A DNA stretch of 64,000 bases from CAYREX01 sp964423505 (lineage in GTDB: Bacteria > Fermentibacterota > Fermentibacteria > Fermentibacterales > JCC-6). The position numbers and the translations under genes are program-made. The DNA is taken from positions 1 to 64,000 of the forward strand of contig CAYREX010000016.1 of NCBI GenBank assembly GCA_964423505.1, in the 5' to 3' direction. Within the stretch, counting starts at the first letter, position 1; the number at the start of each line of letters is the position of its first letter. Under the pieces are notes generated by a model. The model was not told where the DNA came from. It did no database searches and worked only from the letters and a program-made list of their open reading frames with translations. This document shows, one piece after another, positions 33,194-41,725 of the stretch.

Positions 33194-34106
33194 CCGTTGC
33201 CATGGGGCTGCCTCTAAGGTACTCCTCGGCGGTCATCACCCGTTTGCCCGCCGGCTGGAGCTCCAGGATGCGGAGCGCCTTCGTAGCGGTACCCGTCTCG
33301 AGGACTCCGTCCTCCGCCCTCACGGTGCCGGGGCCGAGGGCTGTCTCCGAGACTTCCGCGCGGAGGATCTTGAGCAGCTTGCCTCCATACGTGGTCCTTG
33401 CGCCGGGAGATGGGCTCAGTGCGCGGACCTGCCGCTCCAGCTTCCCGGCCGGCTCGCTCCAGTCGAGTACGGTCTCGGACTTCCTGATCTTCCCGGCGTA
33501 AGACTCCCTGCCTTTCTGCGGCATCGGCTCCAGCTCGCCGCGTGCGTATGCGGGGAGGACGTCCAGTATCCGCTCGGACGCGATGATCGCGAGGCGGTCG
33601 GCCAGGGTCCTCCTGTTATCGCTCTCTCTAATCGGCTCCTCGTAGAGGGCGAGGACGGGGCCAGTATCCCAGCCCTCGTCGGTGAGCATGAAGGCGACGC
33701 CGGTTGTTTCGTCCCCCTCCAGTATGGCCCTTTCTATGGGAGCTGCGCCCCTGTGCCTGGGGAGCAGAGAGGGATGGACGTTCAGGACGCCCAGAGGGGT
33801 TGCGTCCAGTACCGGCCGCGGTATCCAGGCGCCGTAGTCCACCGTGACGATGATGTCCGGGGTTCTCTCACGGAGCTCTCCGAGGAAGTCGTCGTCCAGC
33901 TCCTCCGGCTGGAGCAGGGGAAGCATCAGCTCCTCCGCCCTCTCAGCCACCGGCGGCTGGGTGACCCTGCGTCCGCGACCCGCCCTCCTGGGAGGCCTGG
34001 ATACCACCGCGGCGACGGTGTGTACGGAGGCCTGGAGCGACTCGAGGACCGGCAGGGCGAAGCCGGAGGTGCCCATGAAGAGGAGCCTCAGGCGCTCCGG
34101 GTCCAT
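33174..34106 (-). CDS. fmt: Methionyl-tRNA formyltransferase
   Basis: Formylates initiator Met-tRNA using 10-formyl-tetrahydrofolate. Length 310 is normal. Seen: the N-terminal RLLFMGTSGFALPVL, LNVHPSLLPRHRGAAPI, TTGVAFMLTDEGWDTGPVL, all part of the family catalytic Asn-His-Asp centre, and a C-terminal OB-like domain. Shares one base with the def stop (TGATG), so def and fmt are co-translated, as in many bacteria. Confidence 0.97.
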   Translation of the reverse strand: MDPERLRLLFMGTSGFALPVLESLQASVHTVAAVVSRPPRRAGRGRRVTQPPVAERAEELMLPLLQPEELDDDFLGELRERTPDIIVTVDYGAWIPRPVLDATPLGVLNVHPSLLPRHRGAAPIERAILEGDETTGVAFMLTDEGWDTGPVLALYEEPIRESDNRRTLADRLAIIASERILDVLPAYARGELEPMPQKGRESYAGKIRKSETVLDWSEPAGKLERQVRALSPSPGARTTYGGKLLKILRAEVSETALGPGTVRAEDGVLETGTATKALRILELQPAGKRVMTAEEYLRGSPMATGETLGR

Positions 34107-34633
34107 CAGAGTATCCTGTCCTCCCCGGAGACGTACTCGTCCGTTATCTCGGCCAGCCGCTTGCGCAGGAGGCGCCGCTTCAGGTGGGAGAGCCTGTCCA
34201 CGAAGAGGGTGCCCTCGAGGTGGTCGAACTCGTGCTGGACCGCCCTGCCCGCGTAGCCAGTGAGCTCCAGGGAGAAGCGGTCCCCCTTTATGTCGGTGGC
34301 CTCCACCCTGGTGCGGGAGGGTCGGTTCACCCGCTCGAAGACGCCGGGGATGCTGAGGCAGCCCTCCTCGTCGCGCTCCTCCGGGCCGTCGGTGGTGATC
34401 ACGGGGTTCATGAAGATGCCGCCTCCCGGGATGCCCATCTCGGCCATGTTCAGGATGAAGAGGCGTACGCTCTCCCCCACCTGGGGAGCGGCGAGGCCGA
34501 GACCGCGCTCGGTACGCAGTACCCTGTGCATGTCCCGTATGAGCTCGCGCACGAACTCGGCCTCCGCCTGCGTGTCCAGCTCCCTGGAGACCCGCCTCAG
34601 GCAGGGGTCGCCGTAGTACCTGAGGCCGCGCAT
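34106..34633 (-). CDS. def: Peptide deformylase
   Basis: Metal-dependent enzyme that removes the formyl group from nascent proteins. The 175 residues contain all three motifs: GLGLAAPQVG (near 44), EGCLSIPG (near 96) with the Cys ligand, and QHEFDHLEGTLF (near 140) with HExxH-type ligands. ATG at 34633, one base after the YajC stop. Co-operon with fmt. Confidence 0.97.
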   Translation of the reverse strand: MRGLRYYGDPCLRRVSRELDTQAEAEFVRELIRDMHRVLRTERGLGLAAPQVGESVRLFILNMAEMGIPGGGIFMNPVITTDGPEERDEEGCLSIPGVFERVNRPSRTRVEATDIKGDRFSLELTGYAGRAVQHEFDHLEGTLFVDRLSHLKRRLLRKRLAEITDEYVSGEDRIL

Positions 34634-34634
34634 G

Positions 34635-35138
34635 TCAGGAGCCCTTCGCGCTCGTCTCGCCCTGAGCACCCTCGAGGTGCAGGGAGTCGCGGTCGACGTC
34701 TATCTTCACCCCGTCCGCGATGCGGACGGTTACGACGTTGCCCTTGATGTTGGTGATGACTCCGTGGATGCCCCCCCCGGTGATCACCCGGTCGTTGACC
34801 TGGAAGGCCTCGCGCATCTCGCGGAGCCTCTTGGCCTGCTTCTGCTGGGGACGGATCATCAGGAAGTAGAAGATTGCAATGATGGCTATCATGGGCAGGA
34901 AGCTCATGATGCCGCCTCCGCCCATGCAGGCCTCGGGGGGAGGCTGCTCGGTGGTGGTCGTCGTGGTGGCGGCCCCGGAGGTCTCTGCCGTGCCCTGGCC
35001 GGTCTCGTTTACGGCGGTCTGCTCCGTCACCTGGGGGGCGTTCTCGGTGCCCGGCTCAGGTGGCACGGTCTGCTCGCCCTGAGCGAAGGCAGCTGCCGCT
35101 GCCAAGAGGAGTATCGTCATCGCTGTGCGTAGGGGCAT
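34635..35138 (-). CDS. yajC: Preprotein translocase accessory subunit YajC, with signal peptide and long linker
   Basis: Component of the SecDF-YajC complex, here 167 residues where 90-120 is usual. Unlike standard YajC it starts with a signal peptide-like segment (MPLRTAMTILLLAAAAAFA), followed by a Thr/Glu/Gln-rich linker to about residue 75. Then comes the typical helix and tail: FLPMIAIIAIFYFLMIRPQQKQAKRLREM and NDRVITGGGIHGVI. The N-terminal extension would place the linker outside the membrane. Operon: between ftsX and def. Confidence 0.9.
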   Translation of the reverse strand: MPLRTAMTILLLAAAAAFAQGEQTVPPEPGTENAPQVTEQTAVNETGQGTAETSGAATTTTTTEQPPPEACMGGGGIMSFLPMIAIIAIFYFLMIRPQQKQAKRLREMREAFQVNDRVITGGGIHGVITNIKGNVVTVRIADGVKIDVDRDSLHLEGAQGETSAKGS

Positions 35139-35168
35139 CTCATCCTCCGTGTCGTTCTGCGTGCATCC

Positions 35169-36053
35169 TCATCTTCCACCGCGGGGCCCGGGTATGCCGG
35201 TACGCATTCCCAACCAGCTGCCCAGCCATCCGGCCAGTAGCCCCAGGGCCAGTACCGACAGCACCCACCTGCCCGGCAGGAAGCTGTGCTCCACGCTGCC
35301 GGCCAGGGCGGCGGAGACCGCCCGGGTCAGGACGAGGCTGCCGGCCGCTCCGGCGGTGCCCAGCAGCATCCCCTCACCCACGAAAGGGAGGCGGACGAAC
35401 CAGCCGGGCGCCCCTACTATACTCATTATCTCCACGGTGCGCGCCCGCCTGGACACCGCCAGCCTGACCGTGTTGGCCACCACCAGGGAGAGGCTCACGG
35501 CGAGCACCAGGCCTGCCAGCAGGACCAGCCTGCCCAGCACGGAGACGGCCCTTGTCAGGCCGGGGAGGTACTCCTCGCCGTAGATGACGTCCTCCACCCC
35601 CTGGAAGCCGGCAAGGGTCCTTGCCATGGAGCCGACCCTCTCCGATGTGCGGTAATCCGGGTGCAGGCTGACCTGTATCGAGGCCGGGAGCCGGAACGAG
35701 GTGCCCAGCAGCGTCATCATGTCAGCCTGCTCCGGGAGGTCCGCGCGGAACAGCGCCTCCGCCTCCTCGCTGGAGACGTAGTAGACCGAGCGCACTCCGT
35801 CCATGCCGGCGATCCTGTCGCCGAGGACCACCGCCTCGGTGTGGGTGACGCCGTCCTCCAGGAAGACCTCTATGCCCACCCTCTCCTGCTCGGTGCGGAG
35901 CACGGAGCCGAGGTTCCAGGAGACCAGCATGAAGATGTCGAAGACCATGAACGAGAGGCTGACCATCAGCAGGGTGACCAGGAAGGACGGCAGCTTGCTG
36001 CGGACGTTGCGGACGCTCTCCGCCAGCGCCGCCCTGAGCTGGTGCGCCGTCAC
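35169..36053 (-). CDS. ftsX: Cell-division protein FtsX
   Basis: Membrane partner of FtsE, 294 residues with four helices and a large extracytoplasmic loop after the first. The loop (about 55-160) carries VFLEDGVTHTEAVVLGDRI and VYYVSSEEAEALFRADLPEQ, the FtsX ECD pattern that recruits a cell-wall hydrolase. The second half (helices at about 175, 225, 255) carries the FtsX/MacB fold. ftsE and ftsX overlap by four bases. Confidence 0.93.
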   Translation of the reverse strand: MTAHQLRAALAESVRNVRSKLPSFLVTLLMVSLSFMVFDIFMLVSWNLGSVLRTEQERVGIEVFLEDGVTHTEAVVLGDRIAGMDGVRSVYYVSSEEAEALFRADLPEQADMMTLLGTSFRLPASIQVSLHPDYRTSERVGSMARTLAGFQGVEDVIYGEEYLPGLTRAVSVLGRLVLLAGLVLAVSLSLVVANTVRLAVSRRARTVEIMSIVGAPGWFVRLPFVGEGMLLGTAGAAGSLVLTRAVSAALAGSVEHSFLPGRWVLSVLALGLLAGWLGSWLGMRTGIPGPRGGR

Positions 36054-36730
36054 GGCTCGGGCCAGCTCCAGCTGGCCGGGTCGACTATGCGGCCCCTGTC
36101 AAGGTAGAGGTAGCGGGCGCTGCCGGAGGGGACCTGCCTCGGGTCGTGGGTGGCCAGTATGACGGCCGTGCCGGCACGGTTTATCTCCATGAGCAGCTCC
36201 ACTACCCTCGTGGAGACCTTCGGGTCGAGGTTGCCCGTGGGCTCGTCGGCCAGGAGGAGCACCGGGTGTGCGACCATGGCCCTGGCTATGGCCACCCTCT
36301 GCTGCTCTCCTCCGGAGAGCTCATGGGGATACGAGGCCCTGCGGTGGCTGAGCTCCATCTCGGCGAGGAGCGCGAAGACCCTCCGCCTTATCATCTTGGG
36401 CGGGGCGCCGGTGACCTGCAGCGGCAGGGCGACGTTGTCGAAGACGGTGCGCTCCTGCAGAAGCCGGAAGTCCTGGAAGACTATCCCCAGCCTGCCCCGC
36501 AGGCCGGGGAGGTCGGCCGGGCGGATCCTGTCCGAGCGGTAGCCGGCCACCTCGACCAGGCCCCTGTCCGGCAGGTCACCCATCCAGAGCAGCCTCAGGA
36601 GCGTGCTCTTTCCCGCACCGCTGGGTCCGGATACCACCAGGAACTCGCCCGGCTCCATGGAGAGGTCGACTCCCTCGAGGGCGGGCCATTCGTCGTAGTA
36701 CCTGCTGACGCCGGTCAGCGATACGAGCAC
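36050..36730 (-). CDS. ftsE: Cell-division ATPase FtsE
   Basis: ABC ATPase of 226 residues that powers FtsX. Seen: Walker A GPSGAGKST (about 35-43), Q-loop VFQDFRLL, signature LSGGEQQR, Walker B VLLLADEPTGN, and switch His in ATHD. FtsEX opens peptidoglycan hydrolases at division; the M23 enzyme at 45093-46547 is a candidate partner. Starts at GTG 36730, directly after the S4-protein stop. Confidence 0.95.
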   Translation of the reverse strand: MLVSLTGVSRYYDEWPALEGVDLSMEPGEFLVVSGPSGAGKSTLLRLLWMGDLPDRGLVEVAGYRSDRIRPADLPGLRGRLGIVFQDFRLLQERTVFDNVALPLQVTGAPPKMIRRRVFALLAEMELSHRRASYPHELSGGEQQRVAIARAMVAHPVLLLADEPTGNLDPKVSTRVVELLMEINRAGTAVILATHDPRQVPSGSARYLYLDRGRIVDPASWSWPEP

Positions 36731-36994
36731 CTAGTCCACCTCCGGGCCCAGGAGCCTGTAGAGCCTCCCCCTGTCCTTCCGGGAGACCTGCCGGGATATG
36801 GGGACTTCCTGCACCTCTGCCCTGATGACGTCGCCCCGTGGCTTCTCGAGGCGTATCATGTCGCCCTCCGAGACCTGCTGGGATGGCTTCGCCGTGCGGC
36901 CGTTCACCTGGACGTAGCCGCCCGAGCAGGCCCTGCCGGCAATGGAGCGGGTCTTCAGGAGGCCGGAGAGCTTCAGGAAGAGGTCGACCCTCAA
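36731..36994 (-). CDS. S4-domain RNA-binding protein (Hsp15-like)
   Basis: Small S4 protein of 87 residues. The S4 motif RVDLFLKLSGLLKTRSIAGRACSGGYVQVNG is intact, with a short basic tail. Hsp15/RqcP-like proteins bind 50S-peptidyl-tRNA or rRNA; which role applies here is unknown. Start is TTG, overlapping the SurA-like stop (TTGA). Sits between ftsE and the parvulin genes. Confidence 0.88.
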   Translation of the reverse strand: MRVDLFLKLSGLLKTRSIAGRACSGGYVQVNGRTAKPSQQVSEGDMIRLEKPRGDVIRAEVQEVPISRQVSRKDRGRLYRLLGPEVD

Positions 36995-38277
36995 CTACCG
37001 TCCCCCACGTTGTAGACCACCGGTATCTCCTCCCTGAGGGAGTCCACCAGGGCCTCGTAGGTCTCGAGGTAGAGCACCTGGCGCACCACGTTCTCCAGCT
37101 CCTCTTCCGTGTAGTCGGACCAGTCCACTCCCGAAGGGTCGTCCTCCAGGCGCTTCAGCACGATGACCACACCGGCGCCGGGCATGAGCAGGGGCTCGGA
37201 TACGTCCCCGGGCTCCAGGCGTTCCGCCTCATCGGCGAGGGTGGGGTTCCAGAAGGAGAGCAGGACGGTGCCTATCTCGCCGCCGGCGGACCGGGAGGCA
37301 GGGTCGACGCTGTAGAGCGAGGCGGCGTCCCCGAAGCTTAACCGACCGGACCTGATGCTGTCCACCAGCGCCTCCGCCCTCGCCAGGGTGAGCTGGATGT
37401 CCTCGTCGCCTGTTGGGACCAGCTTCAGGATGTGGCTGGCCTCCACGGTAACCGAGTCGACCACCTCCTCAAGCCTGACCAGGTGGACGCCGTAGGGCGT
37501 CACGACCGGCCGGCTGACCTGGCCCGGCTCCAGTGAGAAGACCGCCTCCTCGAAGGAGGGTACCATGTCTCCCCTGACGAACTCGCCCAGGTAGCCCCCC
37601 TGCTGGGCCGAGGGGTCCTCCGAATGTGCCGCGGCCGCCTCCTCGAAGGCCATCCCGGCCTCTATCTCCGCGAGGAGGTCGGTCAGCTCCTGGATCGCCA
37701 CGTCGAGCTCTGGGCCGGAGGGCAGGACCGGGAGGTATATCCAGGCCATGCGCCTGGGACTGAGCACCCGCCCCACCGTCTCGCCGGACGCTTCCAGGAA
37801 GGCCTCGGAGCTGAGAGGCATGGTCTGCATCGCTCCCTGTATCCTGGAGCCGACGAGAGACTGGGTGGCCTGCTCCTCCGCCAGCATCCGGGCCAGGGCG
37901 TCCCGGTACTCGTCCATAGTGGTTCCGGCGGCTATAAGCTCGTTGATGAGCTGGGGCATGGAGCCGGCCCTCGCGGCAATGCTGTCCACCTCGGCGTCTA
38001 CCAGCTCCTGGACCATCTCGTTGCTCGGGTAGTAACCGGCGTCCATGGCCCCCTCGACAAGCAGGCGGTTCTCGATGATCTGCTCCAGCACCGCCATGTA
38101 GAGGGAGTCCGGGGTCTCCGGAAGGGGGGTCAGCTCGGTTACTATCGCATCCGGGTCGAGGTACGAGGCCACGTCGGTGTGGAGTATGGGATAGTCGTCG
38201 ACGACCGCCACCACCCTCTCGACCGTGACGGGCTGGGCCGCCGCCGCAATGAAGAGCATAGCCGTCAGCATCGGCAT
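36991..38277 (-). CDS. SurA-like periplasmic peptidyl-prolyl isomerase
   Basis: Parvulin-type chaperone of 428 residues. Signal peptide (to about residue 15), an N-terminal chaperone region with VERVVAVVDDYPILHTDVASYL as in SurA, then two parvulin domains: AHSEDPSAQQGGYLGEFVRGDMVPSFEEAVFSLEPGQVSRPV, and SYSVDPASRS-like SLYSVDPASRSAGGEIGTV. Guides outer-membrane proteins. First of three adjacent rotamase-type genes. Confidence 0.93.
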   Translation of the reverse strand: MPMLTAMLFIAAAAQPVTVERVVAVVDDYPILHTDVASYLDPDAIVTELTPLPETPDSLYMAVLEQIIENRLLVEGAMDAGYYPSNEMVQELVDAEVDSIAARAGSMPQLINELIAAGTTMDEYRDALARMLAEEQATQSLVGSRIQGAMQTMPLSSEAFLEASGETVGRVLSPRRMAWIYLPVLPSGPELDVAIQELTDLLAEIEAGMAFEEAAAAHSEDPSAQQGGYLGEFVRGDMVPSFEEAVFSLEPGQVSRPVVTPYGVHLVRLEEVVDSVTVEASHILKLVPTGDEDIQLTLARAEALVDSIRSGRLSFGDAASLYSVDPASRSAGGEIGTVLLSFWNPTLADEAERLEPGDVSEPLLMPGAGVVIVLKRLEDDPSGVDWSDYTEEELENVVRQVLYLETYEALVDSLREEIPVVYNVGDGS

Positions 38278-38293
38278 CCTCCCCTCTCAGTCG

Positions 38294-39154
38294 TCATTCA
38301 GCCGGGCCGGCCAGGTCGGGGGCGAGCCTGACCTCGAACCTCTCCCGGGCCACTTCCACGAGGCTGTCCCTCGCTGCCATGCGCCTCTGCTCGTACATAT
38401 GGCCGGCTATCGCGTGGGTCACCCTCGAGGTATCGGTGAGCGGCATCTCGTCGGTGACGAGTAGGAGATGCCAGCCGGCGTCGGATTCGGTGGGGCCGCC
38501 CATGCCCTCCCTCACCACGGCCTCCGGGGGGAACCCGGCGGCCAGGAGCTCCAGCTCGGTCATGCAGCCCAGGTCACCGCCCAGCCCGGCCTTCTGGCCC
38601 ATCGAGAGCTCCTCCGCGAGCAGCTGGAAGCTCCGCCCCGCCTCCAGGAGCTGGCGGACTGAGTCGGCCATGGCGCTGTCCGCCAGCAGGATGTGGTAGT
38701 ACTGCCGCTCGACCATGCGCCCCAGGCTGTCCTCCGCCATCATGGCGAGCACCTCGCCGGCGTCGGGGAATGGGATGGACTCGTAGACCGAGCAGAGCAG
38801 CTCGTCCCTGAGGAGGAGCTGCCTGGCCCTCTCCCGGACCGCGCCGGAGGCGAATGAGTTATCCAGCCCCCTGCTCTCGGCAAGACCGGCGAGGAGCTGG
38901 TCCTCCGCCCATTCCAGGGCCTCCTGACGCGGCAGGCCCAGGGCCTGGAGCTCTTCGGCCAGAAGGACCCGGCCGTCCACCACGGCGAGGGTCTCTCCCT
39001 GCATGGCCTCCGACGGCCGGTATGCTCCGTCGTACTGCCTGCCCGCCCTGTCCGAAGCCACCATGAGCACGGCGACGGTTGCCCCGACGGCCAGTACCGC
39101 CAGCCCGAGCGGGGCCCAGTAGAGGACTGAGCGTCTGCGGTCTGCGTCAGAGAT
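38294..39154 (-). CDS. PpiC-type membrane-anchored rotamase, unusual start
   Basis: Parvulin-like protein. From GTG 39070 it has 258 residues, but the frame is open in front and codes for a good N-terminal membrane anchor (SVLYWAPLGLAVLAVGATVAVLMV). No ATG, GTG, TTG lies in that part before an in-frame stop; ATC at 39154 or an internal CTG must serve if the anchor is real, so the start given here is tentative. The PPIase region contains VERQYYHILLADSA, SFQLLAEELSMGQKAGLGGDLG and GGPTESDAGWHLLLVTDE. It may have lost part of its catalytic residues. Confidence 0.75.
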   Translation of the reverse strand: MSDADRRRSVLYWAPLGLAVLAVGATVAVLMVASDRAGRQYDGAYRPSEAMQGETLAVVDGRVLLAEELQALGLPRQEALEWAEDQLLAGLAESRGLDNSFASGAVRERARQLLLRDELLCSVYESIPFPDAGEVLAMMAEDSLGRMVERQYYHILLADSAMADSVRQLLEAGRSFQLLAEELSMGQKAGLGGDLGCMTELELLAAGFPPEAVVREGMGGPTESDAGWHLLLVTDEMPLTDTSRVTHAIAGHMYEQRRMAARDSLVEVARERFEVRLAPDLAGPAE

Positions 39155-39956
39155 GGTCCATCAGCCTCTCGGGGTAGAGCTGTACGTCGTAGGTGTCCCT
39201 CAGGCTCTCCGCGGCGTCGATAATGGCCTGCTGCTGCATCTCGCTGCTGAGCTCGATGGCCACCAGCTGCCTGACCTCCTCCTCCGCCGGCTCGGGAGAG
39301 ACGGTACCTTCCTCGAGCACCTCGACGATGTGGTAGCTCCCGCCGGCGTCGATAACAGGGCTCAGCTCGCCCTCGTCCATGCTGAAGACCGCCTCGTCGA
39401 AGGCCATCAGTCCGCTCTCGCCCCTGGTTATCCAGCCGAGGTTGCCGCCGTTCTGGTAGGCGCCTCCCAGGGAGTGCTCCATCGCCAGGTCCTCGAAGCT
39501 CTCGCCGCCGGCTATCCTGGAGCGGAGGGATGTCGCGAGCTGCTGGTCCATGACCATGATGTGACGGACCCGGAGCTTCCTCCGGTAGGTGTCCAGCCAC
39601 TGGTCGACGTAGTTCTCCACCTGGAGCTGGGAAGCCTGCACGTCCTCCAGGAGTCTGGTGGCGTACGCCTCGAGCAGGATCTGACGCCTGGCCATCTCGA
39701 GGGCTGCGGCCACCTCAGGATCCCGGTCCAGCCCCTCGGCCTCCGCGGCCATTACCAGCAGCTGGTCGTCCACCCATGAGTCCAGTACCTGCTCCGCCAT
39801 CTCCTCGGAGGTTATGCCGAGGCCGGAGACGTTCTGCTCCCCGCCGACCATGACCACCAGCTCCTCCCAGGTGAGGTCCTCGTCCTCGACCTGGGCCAGC
39901 ACTTCGGCTCCCGCCGCCGCTATGACGCAGAGAAGGGCCGCAGAGAGGTAACGCAT
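39147..39956 (-). CDS. PpiC-type periplasmic rotamase
   Basis: Exported parvulin of 269 residues. Signal peptide (MRYLSAALLCVIAAAGAEVLA), helical chaperone domain (about 40-140), and one parvulin domain with KLRVRHIMVMDQQLA, SFEDLAMEHSLGGAYQNGGNLGW and GELSPVIDAGGSYHIVEVL. Overlaps the downstream rotamase by a few bases. ATG at 39956. Confidence 0.9.
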   Translation of the reverse strand: MRYLSAALLCVIAAAGAEVLAQVEDEDLTWEELVVMVGGEQNVSGLGITSEEMAEQVLDSWVDDQLLVMAAEAEGLDRDPEVAAALEMARRQILLEAYATRLLEDVQASQLQVENYVDQWLDTYRRKLRVRHIMVMDQQLATSLRSRIAGGESFEDLAMEHSLGGAYQNGGNLGWITRGESGLMAFDEAVFSMDEGELSPVIDAGGSYHIVEVLEEGTVSPEPAEEEVRQLVAIELSSEMQQQAIIDAAESLRDTYDVQLYPERLMDHL

Positions 39957-40025
39957 GCGATCACATCCTTTCGGTATCCTCGAGTGGGAGCGGGGACGTC
40001 GTCCCCGCTCCCGTGTCGTCATCGC

Positions 40026-41660
40026 CTAGTAGACGCTCCGCCAGGGATCCACCCTGCTCACGGCCGTCGTGTCTACCTCTACGTCGTAGCTCTCCCGCAG
40101 TTCCATCAGGTAGTCCTGCAGCCTCTCGGACACCGCCGACAGCCTCGCGTCGGCCCTTAGCTGCGGCAGTATGGCCGAAGGGTCCGCCGCCCCCTCCTCC
40201 ATGACCTCGACCACCTCCAGGAAGGCCAGCATGTCCGTGCCTGGCACCTCCAGGGGGCCTACTATGACGCCGGTGTCCGCCTGGAAGACGGCGTCCGCCA
40301 GGGGTCCGTAGACCTCCCTGGGCTGCAGTGGGGTGGGGAGCATGTTCCCGGCCGAGTCTGCGTTGGTGTAGTAGTCGCCCAGCTCGTCGAACGAGTCCAC
40401 CGCCCCCTCCGGCGCCCATTCAGCCGGTACGTAGGCCAGCAGCACCGACCTGAGCTCCGGGACGGTGTACATGTCCCTCTGTTCCTCGTAGAAGGCTATG
40501 GCCTCGGTGCTGTCGACGTCCGACTCCGGCTGGAGGACCGCCCTCCTCAGTACGTGCTCCGTAACGGTCAGGAGCGACTCCCCATCGGGCATCTCCATGC
40601 CCGACTCCCGGGCCGCCTCCGCCCTTGCCATGCTGGAGGAGACGCTGGAGACGTACATCCACAGGTCTATGCCCGGGTCGACCATCGGCGAGGGGAGCGC
40701 CATGTGGGCGAGCTCCTCCGGTACGCCGCCGAAAAAGCTCTCCGGCACCAGCATCTCGAAGAGGCGCTCCAGGTCGCCCGCCGTCAGCTCGCCACCTGCG
40801 TAGTCGGCCAGAACCAGGCCGGCTGCGTCCGGCTCCAGGTCGAGGACGTACCGTCCGTCGTCTACGGACAGCATCCCCGCCACCTGCTCCACCGCCGGGG
40901 AGCTGACCCTGACCGAGCCTGCCGCCGCCAGCTCCCACATCGCCTTGTAGGTCGCCGCCTGCTGCAGGTCCACTTCGTCGGGCCCCAGGTCCGTCGATGC
41001 GGTATCCACGCTCAGAACCGCCCAGGCGTCGAAGAGCGGCACCAGCACCGGCCCCTCTCCGGCCCTCGGCAGCGCTGCCCTGGCCAGTGCCGGGCCCCCG
41101 GCCATGAAGGCGAGAAGCCCTGAGCCCATCTCCAGGTAGCTCTCGTCCCCTTCGGTCCAGGGGGCCAGGGCCATACCGCCCTCCGGCTCACCCGGGCCCT
41201 CGGAGGACCACCGGGCGAGCACCCCGGCCGCGGCAGCCGAGTCGCGCATGAGCACCGCACGGATGTCTACCTCGGTGCCCGCCAGACGGAGCACCTCGGC
41301 GGTGTCCGGCCCGGCCTCGGACATGGAGTCCAGGCTGGCCTCGAGCCAGCCCCTCGACAGCCATGCGGTCTCGCTGAGACGAAGCCAGTCGTCCAGCCCC
41401 TCCGGAGGGGCGTCCCCGGCCTCGGAGAGCAGCAGCCTGCGGTTTATCATCCGCTCCACCAGCTGGAGCCTGCCGCCCTGCTCGAGCACCGATACCTGTC
41501 CCTCCGGCGTGAGGCTCTCGAACTCCGACCTGAAGTCCTCCACCGTTATCTCGAATCCGTCGCCGCTCGCCAGCGGGGCCTCCCCGCTGCCGCAGGAGGC
41601 GGCGAGCGTTAGGGCGGCAAGAGCGGCAGCGACGGCACTGGTCCTGCGAACTGGGATCAA
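40026..41660 (-). CDS. Parvulin-like lipoprotein
   Basis: Lipoprotein of 544 residues, third foldase-like gene of the run. Signal with lipobox LTLAASC near residue 20-25. An SurA_N-like region follows (DGFEITVEDFRSEFESL and EQGGRLQLVERMINRRLLLSEAG), and the second half contains YTVPELRSVLLAYVP and DAVFQADTGVIVGPLEVPG, a diverged parvulin. Start is TTG 41660 with GGGGAGGA upstream; longer frames running antisense to mfd are not real. Likely acts on outer-membrane or secreted proteins. Confidence 0.85.
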   Translation of the reverse strand: MIPVRRTSAVAAALAALTLAASCGSGEAPLASGDGFEITVEDFRSEFESLTPEGQVSVLEQGGRLQLVERMINRRLLLSEAGDAPPEGLDDWLRLSETAWLSRGWLEASLDSMSEAGPDTAEVLRLAGTEVDIRAVLMRDSAAAAGVLARWSSEGPGEPEGGMALAPWTEGDESYLEMGSGLLAFMAGGPALARAALPRAGEGPVLVPLFDAWAVLSVDTASTDLGPDEVDLQQAATYKAMWELAAAGSVRVSSPAVEQVAGMLSVDDGRYVLDLEPDAAGLVLADYAGGELTAGDLERLFEMLVPESFFGGVPEELAHMALPSPMVDPGIDLWMYVSSVSSSMARAEAARESGMEMPDGESLLTVTEHVLRRAVLQPESDVDSTEAIAFYEEQRDMYTVPELRSVLLAYVPAEWAPEGAVDSFDELGDYYTNADSAGNMLPTPLQPREVYGPLADAVFQADTGVIVGPLEVPGTDMLAFLEVVEVMEEGAADPSAILPQLRADARLSAVSERLQDYLMELRESYDVEVDTTAVSRVDPWRSVY

Positions 41661-41725
41661 GAGGCGTCCTCCCCTCCCCCCGGCCGGGGGCCGGGTGAGC
41701 AGACACGTATTTGCACGAATTGCGA

